Assembly: GCA_903870275.1 (NCBI GenBank) | Contig: CAIQCK010000058.1 | Location: forward strand, 1-38,419 | DNA from: an uncultured bacterium | GTDB lineage: Bacteria; Verrucomicrobiota; Verrucomicrobiia; CAIQCK01 | Direction of reading: 5' to 3' | DNA: 38,419 bases | Shown: piece after piece, positions 25,175-33,171 of the stretch | How the letters are laid out: each line of letters starts with the position of its first letter | How positions within the stretch are numbered: position 1 is the first letter of the stretch | Notes under the pieces: model-generated | Seen by the model: the letters and a program-made list of their open reading frames with translations, nothing else | What the model was told of the DNA's origin: nothing | Database searches by the model: none | Translations under genes and position numbers: made by a program

Positions 25175-27061
25175 TCATGGAAGGAAGTAAGCGGGATTGG
25201 GGATTTTGCAGCATTTTTCACACCAGCCGCCGATAAAGTCGCTCTCCTGGTCTCCAACATTCAAAACGATTGTATATCCCAATTCCTCGGAAATCCGCTT
25301 GCGTTCGCTCGCCTTGAACGAAACGATGGATGGATCGTTATAAGTTAGCGGCCTGAGAAAAAGCCCGTCCCACTCGTCGTAGCCAGCAGCGCGCAAGTTC
25401 TTTTCGGTGGCAGCGCGCAATGCCTCCCCTCTTCCACTTACGAAGAAAATCGCGAACCCACGTTTCTTTGCGACTGTGTAAAGGTCGTGAACTGGCACGA
25501 TCGGTTTCGCGTTGGCTTTCAAGACCCAAGTGTCGAAGACGTTGCTGTTGTAACCGTAGTCATTATCGTGGATCTCCGGCCATGTGGACAGCACTGTGTC
25601 ATCAATGTCGAAGACCACCGCCTGTTTTTTCGCGGCAGGATTGAGCTGCCGAAGGTAGGTGGCAGCTTCCCCAGTGATCTTCTCCGTCTCGGCCTCCCAT
25701 TCTCCAGAGTCATGAAACGATGTTACTCTCAGTTTTGCGATCCCGACATTGGGAATCGGGTCGGTAGCTAAAGTGACTCTGGGTGGCGATTGACCGTCCT
25801 TGCCTTCAGCTGGCGATAGGCTCTTGACCTCCGGATTGTTCAGCGTCGCGAAATAGCCATAGACTCTCCGGTAGTATTCCAGCTCCTCGCGTTCAAACGC
25901 CCGGTTTCCGAGCCACCATCCCAGACACAAGGCGGCCCCAATAAGAAGGCATCGGCAAAGGATGGTGGGTATTGGCAATGGCAGAAATGGCTCTTGCTTT
26001 GGGCACTTTAGCGGGTAAGCGGCCTCCAACAGGAGCCGGTTCAATCTCATGCGTCTGTTACCACTGAGTCTCGATTCGCGCGCAACGAGACGCTCTGCCT
26101 CTTTGGATAGCGCCACCGCTTTGAATTTTGGATACAAGCTGCTCCCGCCCAACAGCCTGTTGAGTTGTTCAATCTCTGTTGCTGCTTCGGGGACCGCTAT
26201 ATCGTCAGCTTTGATTGCATTCAATAAACCATGTATCGTAATCCGCCCGTGAAACTCATTCGTCAAAAATCCGGGAGAACTTCCAATTCGCAGCGTTGCA
26301 AGCACCCTGTTTTTCAATAACCGTGCAAGCCATCCGCGAATGGCTAACGCCACGAACATCAAGAACACCGCAATGACAAAGAGCACACCGCAAACAAATG
26401 TGAACGAACGCGAAAAATCGATCCTCATACGGATATGACTCAACTCATGGAAGTAGTTGGGATCCTTGAAGATGATATTCTTCGCTTGGTAATAAACCGA
26501 CTCGGCCGCTTTGACTGCATCTTGGGCAGTTGCCCTATCGGTCGGTTTGTGACTATCCGATTGGGCATTGAATACTTGCTGGCATTTCTTTCCGGACGCG
26601 TCGCCGAACCTCTCAAACAGCTTGTACTTCGCTAGGTCGTGCGCAAGTGATGTGGGGCTGTCGAAGAAAGTGGTAACACCTTTGGTTTTGGCATGGTCCG
26701 GGGCCTTTTCACCAGGCTCCCGCTCAGGTTCGTAATCGAACTTGTCACCATACAATGTGATCGCCCTCATCTGCTGCTCGGGCCGTAGGAACCAGTCAAA
26801 ACACTTATAATCATCCGAGAATTTGTAAGAGATATCCTCGAGAATCATTCCAACCATGAAACAACCGGCGAGCACGATAACTGCCGAATTGGCCAACAAA
26901 GGTCCGCGTATTTTGCCCTCCTCGCCACTGCCCGAAGCTTGAGTCAACGGAAGCCAGATTGTATTGCCAAAAAAGGCAAAGATAATGAGTTCAACGCCAA
27001 CCACAAACGCGAAACCGATCGAGAGTGTGGCCCCAAGTTCTGTGATATTGGTGAATGACAT
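25175..27061 (-). CDS. Membrane protein with C-terminal acid phosphatase (HAD IIIB) domain
   Basis: A 628-residue protein. Membrane helices lie at about 11-35, 53-75, 217-245 and 363-385. The domain from about 478 is a HAD-superfamily phosphatase of the acid phosphatase (class B/IIIB) type: FDIDDTVLST (nucleophile D485, D487), FVSGR (541-544, motif II), a lysine-rich motif III region (SFKASERKR) and NVGDQESDF (601-609, motif IV). Residues 80-215 are a charged, partly helical region between the second and third helices that I cannot assign. Codon composition is lower in GC than the backbone (26 of 60 in 26401-26460), which suggests transfer. The likely reaction is hydrolysis of a phosphomonoester outside or inside the membrane; the orientation of the HAD domain is uncertain. 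Confidence 0.72.
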   Translation of the reverse strand: MSFTNITELGATLSIGFAFVVGVELIIFAFFGNTIWLPLTQASGSGEEGKIRGPLLANSAVIVLAGCFMVGMILEDISYKFSDDYKCFDWFLRPEQQMRAITLYGDKFDYEPEREPGEKAPDHAKTKGVTTFFDSPTSLAHDLAKYKLFERFGDASGKKCQQVFNAQSDSHKPTDRATAQDAVKAAESVYYQAKNIIFKDPNYFHELSHIRMRIDFSRSFTFVCGVLFVIAVFLMFVALAIRGWLARLLKNRVLATLRIGSSPGFLTNEFHGRITIHGLLNAIKADDIAVPEAATEIEQLNRLLGGSSLYPKFKAVALSKEAERLVARESRLSGNRRMRLNRLLLEAAYPLKCPKQEPFLPLPIPTILCRCLLIGAALCLGWWLGNRAFEREELEYYRRVYGYFATLNNPEVKSLSPAEGKDGQSPPRVTLATDPIPNVGIAKLRVTSFHDSGEWEAETEKITGEAATYLRQLNPAAKKQAVVFDIDDTVLSTWPEIHDNDYGYNSNVFDTWVLKANAKPIVPVHDLYTVAKKRGFAIFFVSGRGEALRAATEKNLRAAGYDEWDGLFLRPLTYNDPSIVSFKASERKRISEELGYTIVLNVGDQESDFIGGWCEKCCKIPNPAYFLP

Positions 27062-27505
27062 GGTTCGATACCCGTTTTTTATTGGGCGTTGTTAACGAAG
27101 AGATGGGATTTTTGATTTCAAGCCACTGGAGCAGAGACGATGCCCTGCGGTCTGCTTCCAGCCATGAAGCCTTGCGTCCCTAAGCTTAAAGACAACCTGC
27201 AGGGGAATTTCGAGGAAAAATTCCAACACGCCATGGGCCGATTGCTCCATCGCTGTGATCATCGTGTTGTTCTCCGTGGCTTGCCCGAATTGGCCGGATT
27301 GTCTCCATCCGGCCGTCCCGTGCAAGTGCAAAATCTCGCAACGCGAAACGCGACAGGCTTTCAACGTTCAAACCAATACCCACTGTCTCAAGGTTCTTCC
27401 GTCACAAGCCAATAACCCGGTTCCTTTTCGTGGGCCAACTCCGCCAGTGCCTGCGCCGAAGGGGCGGCGCGCGGGGGCACGCGGCCCACCCCAGAACGAC
27501 GCCCG
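27062..27505. other. Non-coding or decayed stretch between accessory and backbone genes
   Basis: About 440 bases with no gene I can support. Short open frames exist on both strands but match no family, lack ribosome-binding sites and have inconsistent codon use. The right part (27455-27500) is very GC-rich. It may be remnant DNA at the end of the lower-GC patch. Confidence 0.5.
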
Positions 27506-28522
27506 CTACTTCAACTGAAGATCGGCAGGCTTGAGGCCCTTGACGAACTTGCCGAAGCCGAAGCCGCTCGCGTTGTATTCGCCGACGATGTCCACGTTGT
27601 TCCTGGCGGAAATCTTGTCTTCGAAGCCGAGTGCCCAGTAGCAGGCGTTGACGAGGAGGCGACGGAAACCCTCACTCTGAAGGTCCATCGCGCAGCCCAT
27701 CGTGGTCGCGATGATCTTCGAGGTCTTGCCGGTCTCGCCGGTGTAGTTGCGCAGCCAGACCAATGGCTGCATCGGGTTGTTTTTCTCGTATTTGTCCGTC
27801 GGCTTCTGCTTGCCGGCCACGGGTGGATCGTTCGGGTTCATGCCGGTGAGCACCTCGCCGCGCATGAGGACCGTGCAGTCGGCGGGCGGGTTGGCGGTGT
27901 AAACATCCGTCGGCCCGAACACCTGCGCTACGCCGCGCAGGATGGGATGGTCCTTCGCCGATGGTTCGACGATGCCAAGCGTGGCTTCGTGGGCGTGCCA
28001 GCCGTGATGCGCCACCCACGTCTCGCCGAGCACCTGCCGGCCGAAACCGCCGGGCCAGTCCTTGTTCTTCCAATCGTATTTTGCGTAGGCGCTCTTGCTG
28101 TCCTTGCTGTAGGCGAACGCGTGGGTGGAGGTGCGCAGGCCAAGGATCGGCTTTCCGGAGTTGACGAAGTCTACGAAGTGTTTCATCTGCTCGTCGGGCA
28201 GTTCGCGGAAGCGCAGGAACATTACGCACATGTCGGCGCTGTCGAGCGCCTCGATGCCGGGGATGTTGTTTTTGGTGAGCGGATCAATCTCGCCGCTTTG
28301 CGGGTTGATGGCGTAAAGCACGGTGCATTTGAAGCCGTGGTGCACGGCGAGGATGCGGCCGAGCTGGGTCATTGCCTCCTCGGAACGGTATTCCTCGTCG
28401 CCGGAGAGCAGGACGATGTGCTTGCCCTTGCCGGGACCGTCTTTGCCTTCGTAAACGACGCCGTCGGCTGCCGTAGCGACAGCGATGCCCAACATAGTCA
28501 TCAAGAGGGTCGCGAGTTTCAT
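27506..28522 (-). CDS. Secreted ThuA-like domain protein
   Basis: A 338-residue protein. ATG 28522 is chosen because GAAGGA lies 7 bases before it and MKLATLLMTMLGIAVATAADG is a clean signal peptide; upstream in-frame starts are in poor context. The ThuA fold (a glutamine-amidotransferase-like alpha/beta fold) is seen in KHIVLLSGDEEYRSEEAMTQLGRIL, ADMCVMFLRFRELPDEQMKHFVDFV..GKPILGLRTSTHAF and VAHHGWHAHE, with PILRGV..VFGPTDVYTANP near the end. ThuA was named for trehalose use in rhizobia and its members are often secreted in Planctomycetota/Verrucomicrobiota, where they occur with Gfo/Idh/MocA enzymes; the reaction is not settled. It is transcribed alone from a good promoter. Confidence 0.85.
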   Translation of the reverse strand: MKLATLLMTMLGIAVATAADGVVYEGKDGPGKGKHIVLLSGDEEYRSEEAMTQLGRILAVHHGFKCTVLYAINPQSGEIDPLTKNNIPGIEALDSADMCVMFLRFRELPDEQMKHFVDFVNSGKPILGLRTSTHAFAYSKDSKSAYAKYDWKNKDWPGGFGRQVLGETWVAHHGWHAHEATLGIVEPSAKDHPILRGVAQVFGPTDVYTANPPADCTVLMRGEVLTGMNPNDPPVAGKQKPTDKYEKNNPMQPLVWLRNYTGETGKTSKIIATTMGCAMDLQSEGFRRLLVNACYWALGFEDKISARNNVDIVGEYNASGFGFGKFVKGLKPADLQLK

Positions 28523-28547
28523 GATTATTCCTTCGTTGTGTGTGGTC

Positions 28548-28575
28548 ATTCTATTCCGTGGCGCGGCGTAGTCAA
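28548..28575 (-). promoter_or_regulatory. Promoter of the ThuA-like gene
   Basis: On the minus strand, TTGACT (28570-28575), a 16-base spacer and TAGAAT (28548-28553). Both boxes match 5 of 6 consensus bases. The predicted leader is about 19 bases. Confidence 0.65.
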
Positions 28576-28606
28576 AGAAACAAGAGCGGTTCAAACATGA
28601 GGGGTT

Positions 28607-29149
28607 TTATTCTGTTCCTGCTTCCTTCAACAACAATCTGAGATTGCGACCGGCGCTGAACATCTCGCGTTCGCCCAGCGGAGTTTGCCGGTATCGCTCC
28701 TGCAACTGTTCCGCATTGAGCGCGCGCGACCGCATCAGAGCACGCAACAAATCCAAATCTTTTGCGCGGCCCAACACGAGTTTCACCATCGCGAGGTCGT
28801 AGGGATCAAGGGCGAAGACATTGTCATAATCGCTCAGGGGGCGCAACCGCGACTGCCAGCCGGCTGGCAGGGTCGCTTCAATCTCCGGGCGCAGAATGTC
28901 TGCGCAGAATCCGGTTTCAGCCATGAAGGCGCTGTCGCGCCCCAGCGCGACCTGAAGCGTTTCCGCCATCGCCTCATTGACAGGCTCCAGCAACAAGTCC
29001 GCGTCTGCGGTCAGTTCCAACGGGCATCCCGAATCGCCCAGTTCGGGATGAAATGCCAGCAACGAGCACGATCCCAGTAAATAGATCTTCCGCGGACGCG
29101 CGACAGCCCGCACCGCTTCGATCAAATGATTCAGTGACTGTAAACGCAT
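28607..29149 (-). CDS. Nucleotidyltransferase-like protein (DUF6036 type), possible toxin-antitoxin partner
   Basis: A 180-residue protein. KIYLLGSCSLL (G26-S27) followed by LTADADLLLEP (D49-x-D51) is the Pol-beta nucleotidyltransferase active-site pattern (G[GS] then D-x-D). The C-terminal half contains ALDPYDLAMVKLVLGRAKDLDLLRALM, typical of the DUF6036 group, in which an aspartate/lysine pair sits in a helix. Members transfer nucleotides to RNA or protein and some act as toxins or antitoxins. The start ATG 29149 lies within the end of the upstream gene (19-base overlap), so translation is coupled. Catalysis is inferred from motifs only. Confidence 0.72.
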   Translation of the reverse strand: MRLQSLNHLIEAVRAVARPRKIYLLGSCSLLAFHPELGDSGCPLELTADADLLLEPVNEAMAETLQVALGRDSAFMAETGFCADILRPEIEATLPAGWQSRLRPLSDYDNVFALDPYDLAMVKLVLGRAKDLDLLRALMRSRALNAEQLQERYRQTPLGEREMFSAGRNLRLLLKEAGTE

Positions 29150-29433
29150 TGTCGGATGACGGTGCGGCGTTCCGCGGCAGTCAGGACGCCGGCAAAAGGG
29201 GCGAACTCCCCGAGCCGCTCACTGGCGGGGCTGCGATCGCGCAACAACGCCAGCAGTTTGTGAAATCCATCGGGCGACGTTTGGGCATCGAGCACAATCT
29301 GCCGCCACTCTAGAAGCCGATGCGGAGCGGGATGACTGCCAGCGACCCATCGGTCAATGTTCTCCAAACCGAGTCGCAGAAGCGCCGGGTCGCGCTCTAG
29401 TTTGTCCGCCACCAAATCGAGCAGCGTTTTCAT
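29131..29433 (-). CDS. Small helical partner of the nucleotidyltransferase-like gene
   Basis: A 100-residue, mostly helical protein read from ATG 29433. It has RLLEWRQIVLDAQTSPDGFHKLLALLRDRS and LGEFAPFAGVLTAAERRTVI, a pattern I recall from small proteins next to DUF6036 nucleotidyltransferases. The two genes overlap by 19 bases and form an operon. No DNA-binding motif is clear. By position and size it could be the antitoxin-like or substrate-like member of a two-gene module, but neither role can be shown from sequence. Confidence 0.6.
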   Translation of the reverse strand: MKTLLDLVADKLERDPALLRLGLENIDRWVAGSHPAPHRLLEWRQIVLDAQTSPDGFHKLLALLRDRSPASERLGEFAPFAGVLTAAERRTVIRQCVYSH

Positions 29434-29443
29434 GACACGAGGA

Positions 29444-29472
29444 ACTTAACTCAAAACGGCCGCGCCTGTCAC
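29444..29472 (-). promoter_or_regulatory. Candidate promoter of the nucleotidyltransferase operon
   Basis: On the minus strand, GTGACA (29467-29472), a 17-base spacer and TTAAGT (29444-29449). The ATG at 29433 is 10 bases beyond the -10 box, so the leader would be very short. Confidence 0.4.
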
Positions 29473-29491
29473 TGGCGTTTGACTTTCGGAG

Positions 29492-30769
29492 CTATTTCTG
29501 TCCGCCGAGGCAGAACAGATGCGACTCTGTCCGCAGGAACATTCGTCCGCCGGAAACCGCCGGCGTGGCGTGCGCTGTCTCGCCCAGCGGGAAGCGGAAC
29601 AGTTCCTTGTAGTGGTCGGGCGATGCTTCGAGCACGATCACGTCGCCATCGCGCGACACATTGAACACGCGGCCGTCCACCCAGATGGGTGACGCGAAGA
29701 AGCCTTCCTTCACGTTGGCGTCGGCCTTGGTGCGTTGCTGCCAGCGCACTTCACCGGTGGCGGCCGTCACGCATGAGACGAGGCCCTGATCGGTCCAGAG
29801 ATACGCCACGTCGCCGACCACAAGGCTCGTTGGCACATACGGCGCCACGGGTTTCTTGATGCGGTAAGCCTCCTGCGCCTTCTCGCCTTTGGCCGGATCG
29901 CCGGGCCGCACTGCCGCAACGTGGCTGCCCACACCGCCGCCGCCGCACGTGCCGAAGACCAGGCCCGCATTCTCGCAGATAAACGGCGAACTGACACTGC
30001 GCGCGGTGAGCGCCGGAAATTCCCAAACCACCGCGCCGGTATCGGGATCAATGCCGGAGATGCCGTGGTTGCGGCTGTTGAAAACCAGCACCGGCTTGCC
30101 GTTCTTCGGATGGAACATGCATGGCACCGAATAGGCCGTGGTCTGGTCGCCGCCCTTGCGCGGCGTCTGCCAGAGTGTCTTGCCGGTCCTGGCGTCCACC
30201 GCAATGAGGAAACTCGCGCCGTCCTGCTCGTTGCCCAGAATCACGCGGCCATCGTAAAGAACCGGCGACACCGCCGGGCCGTGCTGGCTAACGAACGGGC
30301 CGAGGTCGCGCTCCCACACCGTTTTGCCGGCGTGGTCGAACGCCGCCAGCATGAAATGGTTCGTCGTGCCCCAACTGACATAGACCCGCTCCGCGTCCAC
30401 CGCCGGCGTCGCGGAGGCGAAACTGTTGAGCGGGTTTTTCTTGAACGGCCCCAGCGGAAAATCGCGCTGCCACAGCTTGCTGCCGTTGGCGGCGCTGAAG
30501 CAGAGCGCGTGGAAGCCGCCCGGCGCGACCGGCTCCGCGCTCGTGACGAACACGCGGTCGCCCCACACCACCGGCGACGAGTGCCCCTTGCCCGGCAGTT
30601 CGATCTTCCAGCGTAAATCTTTTTCCGTCCACTTCGTCGGAATCGTTTTGCAGCGGCTGATCCCCTCGCCGTTCGGCCCGCGAAACCGCGTCCATTCCTG
30701 GGCGAAGCCGGGCGACGCGAGAATAAGTGAAACCAGAAGCGACAACAGCAAACCGTGGCGAGTTTTCAT
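29492..30769 (-). CDS. Secreted PQQ-type beta-propeller protein
   Basis: A 425-residue protein from ATG 30769 (MKTRHGLLLSLLVSLILASPGFAQ, signal peptide); the 12 residues upstream add nothing family-like. The mature chain has WTRFRGPNGEG at its start, a block typical of Planctomycetota/Verrucomicrobiota propellers, followed by repeated blade motifs of the 'G.V.W' and 'A.DA.TGK.LWQ' type (VDARTGKTLWQ, FNSRNHGISGIDPDTGAVVWEF, AATGEVRWQQ). These PQQ-like blades may bind quinone or act only as a protein scaffold. No quinoprotein dehydrogenase catalytic residues can be confirmed. It is exported and probably works in the periplasm. Confidence 0.85.
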   Translation of the reverse strand: MKTRHGLLLSLLVSLILASPGFAQEWTRFRGPNGEGISRCKTIPTKWTEKDLRWKIELPGKGHSSPVVWGDRVFVTSAEPVAPGGFHALCFSAANGSKLWQRDFPLGPFKKNPLNSFASATPAVDAERVYVSWGTTNHFMLAAFDHAGKTVWERDLGPFVSQHGPAVSPVLYDGRVILGNEQDGASFLIAVDARTGKTLWQTPRKGGDQTTAYSVPCMFHPKNGKPVLVFNSRNHGISGIDPDTGAVVWEFPALTARSVSSPFICENAGLVFGTCGGGGVGSHVAAVRPGDPAKGEKAQEAYRIKKPVAPYVPTSLVVGDVAYLWTDQGLVSCVTAATGEVRWQQRTKADANVKEGFFASPIWVDGRVFNVSRDGDVIVLEASPDHYKELFRFPLGETAHATPAVSGGRMFLRTESHLFCLGGQK

Positions 30770-30809
30770 GGCATTCAATTCAAACAATTCATCAACGGAC
30801 AACATCGGC

Positions 30810-30837
30810 AGTGTAGCGGACGCGGCGAATTTGAAAA
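30810..30837 (-). promoter_or_regulatory. Candidate promoter of the beta-propeller gene
   Basis: On the minus strand, TTTTCA (30832-30837), a 16-base spacer and TACACT (30810-30815). The -35 box is weak (4 of 6). Confidence 0.35.
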
Positions 30838-30854
30838 GCGTTTAGCGCGCGGCG

Positions 30855-32138
30855 TTACGCGGCTTTCACCGGCTCCTTCTCGTCCAGCGGCGTCACCGGA
30901 TCAATAAACACCCACGACAACGCGGCGACCAGATACACGCCCGCCGCCACCCAGAACGTCAGCACCCAGTTGTCGCCGCTGTATTTCAAAATCTGTCCCA
31001 CCGCCACCGCGCCGACGGCGCCGCCGAGCTGGCCAAACATGTTCATGCTGCCGGAAATCGAGCCGGCAAACCGGCCGCCGACCGACATGCATGCCGCCCA
31101 GCCGCACGGCACGCTCAGGTCATTGGCGAAGCTTGCCAGCCCCAAGAGCACCACCGCCAACTCCGGACTTTGGATCCTCGTGGACAACACCAGCATCAGC
31201 GCCGCGCCGACCAGGCCGATAAAAGCCATCAAGCGCCGCGCCTGCGCCGTGCTGTCGAGCCACACCGCCACGCGCGAGGTGATCAGGCCGGTGAAGACGC
31301 AGCCGATGCCGCCAAAGAAAAGCGGCACCCCGGCCAGCAGCGCGCCTTTCATCAGTTCAACGTGGCGCGCCTCGCGCAGATACGTCGGCAGCCACGTGAT
31401 GTAAAAATACCAGCCGTAGGAAACGCAGAAGTATTGCAGCCACAGCAGCCACACCGTCGGGCCGGCGAGAAACCGCCTCCACGGCACGTCGCCGTGATGG
31501 GCGGCATTTTTCTCCGCGCCGTCGAGCAGCGCCAGCTCCGCCGCGTTGACCGCCGGATGCGTGCGCGGATGGTCGCGGAACCACCGGTAAAAAAACACCG
31601 CCCACACGATGCCGAGCAGGCCGAACAACAAAAACGCGTTGCGCCAAGTCGTGAAGCTCAACACCCACATGACGAGCAGCGGCGTGAACGCCCCGCCCCA
31701 GCGCGCGCTCAACCACATGATGCCTTGCGCGCGCAGTCGTTCGCGCGACGGCAACCAGATCGTGAACGCCTTGCTCAGGTTCGGAAAACAACCCGCCTCG
31801 CCCGCGCCGAACAGAAACTGGCAAACCGTCATCGAAGCCAGGTTCCACGCCCGGCCCGTCGCCGCCGTGAAAAGCGACCATAACAACACCACGCGCAACA
31901 ACGTGCGCCGCGGCCCGAACCGGTCGCCCATCCAGCCACCGGGGATTTCAAACAACCCGTAAGCCAGCGCGAAGGCCGCGAACACCAGGCTCATGCCCTG
32001 TTTATTAAGGCCCAGATCGCGCCGGATGTCGCCGCTAGCTTGCGAGATGCAGACACGGTCAATGTAGGTAATGATCGCCAGCGTTACCGCGAAAAAGATG
32101 ACCCATTGTCGCGCGTGGGTTGGTTTCGTCGGTTCCAT
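30855..32138 (-). CDS. MFS transporter, ACS (anion:cation symporter) family
   Basis: A 427-residue transporter with 12 membrane segments. ITYIDRVCISQASGDIRRDLGL in the first loop and GYGLFEIPGGWMGDRFGPRRTLLRVVLLWSLFTAATG-like segments (YGLFEIPGGWMGDRFGPRRTL) are the MFS signature of the ACS family (GudP/ExuT-like), which imports organic anions such as hexuronates or glucarate with protons. FGAGEAGCFPNLSKAFTIWLPSRERLRAQG is the second conserved loop. The substrate cannot be read from the sequence; a sugar acid is likely by family. It is upstream of the beta-propeller gene on the same strand with 85 bases between. Confidence 0.88.
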   Translation of the reverse strand: MEPTKPTHARQWVIFFAVTLAIITYIDRVCISQASGDIRRDLGLNKQGMSLVFAAFALAYGLFEIPGGWMGDRFGPRRTLLRVVLLWSLFTAATGRAWNLASMTVCQFLFGAGEAGCFPNLSKAFTIWLPSRERLRAQGIMWLSARWGGAFTPLLVMWVLSFTTWRNAFLLFGLLGIVWAVFFYRWFRDHPRTHPAVNAAELALLDGAEKNAAHHGDVPWRRFLAGPTVWLLWLQYFCVSYGWYFYITWLPTYLREARHVELMKGALLAGVPLFFGGIGCVFTGLITSRVAVWLDSTAQARRLMAFIGLVGAALMLVLSTRIQSPELAVVLLGLASFANDLSVPCGWAACMSVGGRFAGSISGSMNMFGQLGGAVGAVAVGQILKYSGDNWVLTFWVAAGVYLVAALSWVFIDPVTPLDEKEPVKAA

Positions 32139-32222
32139 GTGCCGGCCTGCGAGTTGAACAGACGCCGCCGCGAACGTCCAGCATGAGTTTGCCGGCGTCT
32201 GCGGGCAGCCAGCGGCCGGCGA

Positions 32223-33011
32223 TCACGGCTGTTTCTTGTTCGTCTGGGCGAGATGAGTCACACAGTATTCCCGGTCGTCCTCGGCGACGCGAAACTCCAG
32301 TTCTGGATCGTTCAGTTCGGTCTTGCCGCAGATGACGCAGCGGTGCCGCGTGTCTGGCGCGCCGTCGCGGCTCGCAGCCTCAAACTTTGCGCGGCGGTGG
32401 CTGACGTCGCGGTTGGTCTTTGCCACCTGGAAGAAACGCGGGCCGAAGAAAAGCAGGTAGTTTCCGAGCGAGACGATCGGCACAAGATTTTCCGGATAAC
32501 CCGAAGACAACACCTGTACGCCGACGAACGCCGCGGAAAGCAAGCCGAGCCATTTCACCTTCACCGGCAGGATGAAAAACAACAGCACCTCGAAGTCGGG
32601 CAGCACGGTGGCGAAGGCAAGGAAGACCGAGAGATTCAGGTACGAATTGATAACGGAGCCGCGGACGATGAAGAACGCCACCAGCGTCGTGGCGAACATG
32701 CCGCAGAGGTAGAAAACGGTCAGCCGGAACGCGCCCCATTCCTGTTCGAGGCCGTCGCCCATGAGCCAGAGAAAGTAAAGTGCGAACAGCAAGAACAACG
32801 TGTTCATCGTCGGCGGGATGAACAGATAGCTGACGAGTCGCCAGACTTCGCCGTGCGCGACGCGGTTGGGGTCGAGCACCAGCGCGCCGATCCAGGTCGG
32901 GTTCACGCGCAACAGAACGAACGCCACGGCGTTGAGCACCACGATAATCCGCATCAGGCCCGGCACAGCGATGTGGCTGAAGCGTCGTTCAAGTTTGTCG
33001 AGCCAGTTCAT
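32223..33011 (-). CDS. Rhomboid-like membrane protein lacking catalytic residues, with C-terminal zinc site
   Basis: A 262-residue protein from ATG 33011. Its membrane part (about residues 15-190, 6 helices) follows the rhomboid pattern, with GEVWRLVSYLFIPP (54-67) and LYFLWLMGDGLEQEWGAFR in the first loop. The G-x-S-G catalytic serine motif of helix 4 is replaced by SYLNLSVFLAF, and the histidine of helix 6 is missing (VSLGNYLLFFG), so it should be a pseudoprotease. The soluble tail carries C225-x2-C228 and C250-x2-H253 (CVICG and YCVTH), a likely zinc site. Pseudo-rhomboids often bind and route membrane proteins. It lies divergently from the glycosyltransferase gene. No promoter is clear. 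Confidence 0.75.
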   Translation of the reverse strand: MNWLDKLERRFSHIAVPGLMRIIVVLNAVAFVLLRVNPTWIGALVLDPNRVAHGEVWRLVSYLFIPPTMNTLFLLFALYFLWLMGDGLEQEWGAFRLTVFYLCGMFATTLVAFFIVRGSVINSYLNLSVFLAFATVLPDFEVLLFFILPVKVKWLGLLSAAFVGVQVLSSGYPENLVPIVSLGNYLLFFGPRFFQVAKTNRDVSHRRAKFEAASRDGAPDTRHRCVICGKTELNDPELEFRVAEDDREYCVTHLAQTNKKQP

Positions 33012-33171
33012 GTTTTGCAAAAAACAAACCTAATGCCCGGTTCGCGCGGAATCCATCCCCAATATCGCGGCGCCCGCCGCGGTTCGGCATTGTGACAGCG
33101 TTGCTGCTGTGATAGGAAGTCATCGTCTCCAGCCGGTGACGGCGGGAACGGTGAGAGCAGACAGGGAACGC

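Noticed and set aside
27055..27075. GGTTCGATACCC just upstream of the HAD gene, looking like a tRNA T-arm
   Set aside because: The flanking stem does not pair, no anticodon, D-arm or acceptor stem can be built around it, and it overlaps the start region of a protein gene.
27092..27415. Open frames on both strands in 27062-27505
   Set aside because: They lack ribosome-binding sites and recognisable motifs, and overlap each other; coding on either strand is not supported.
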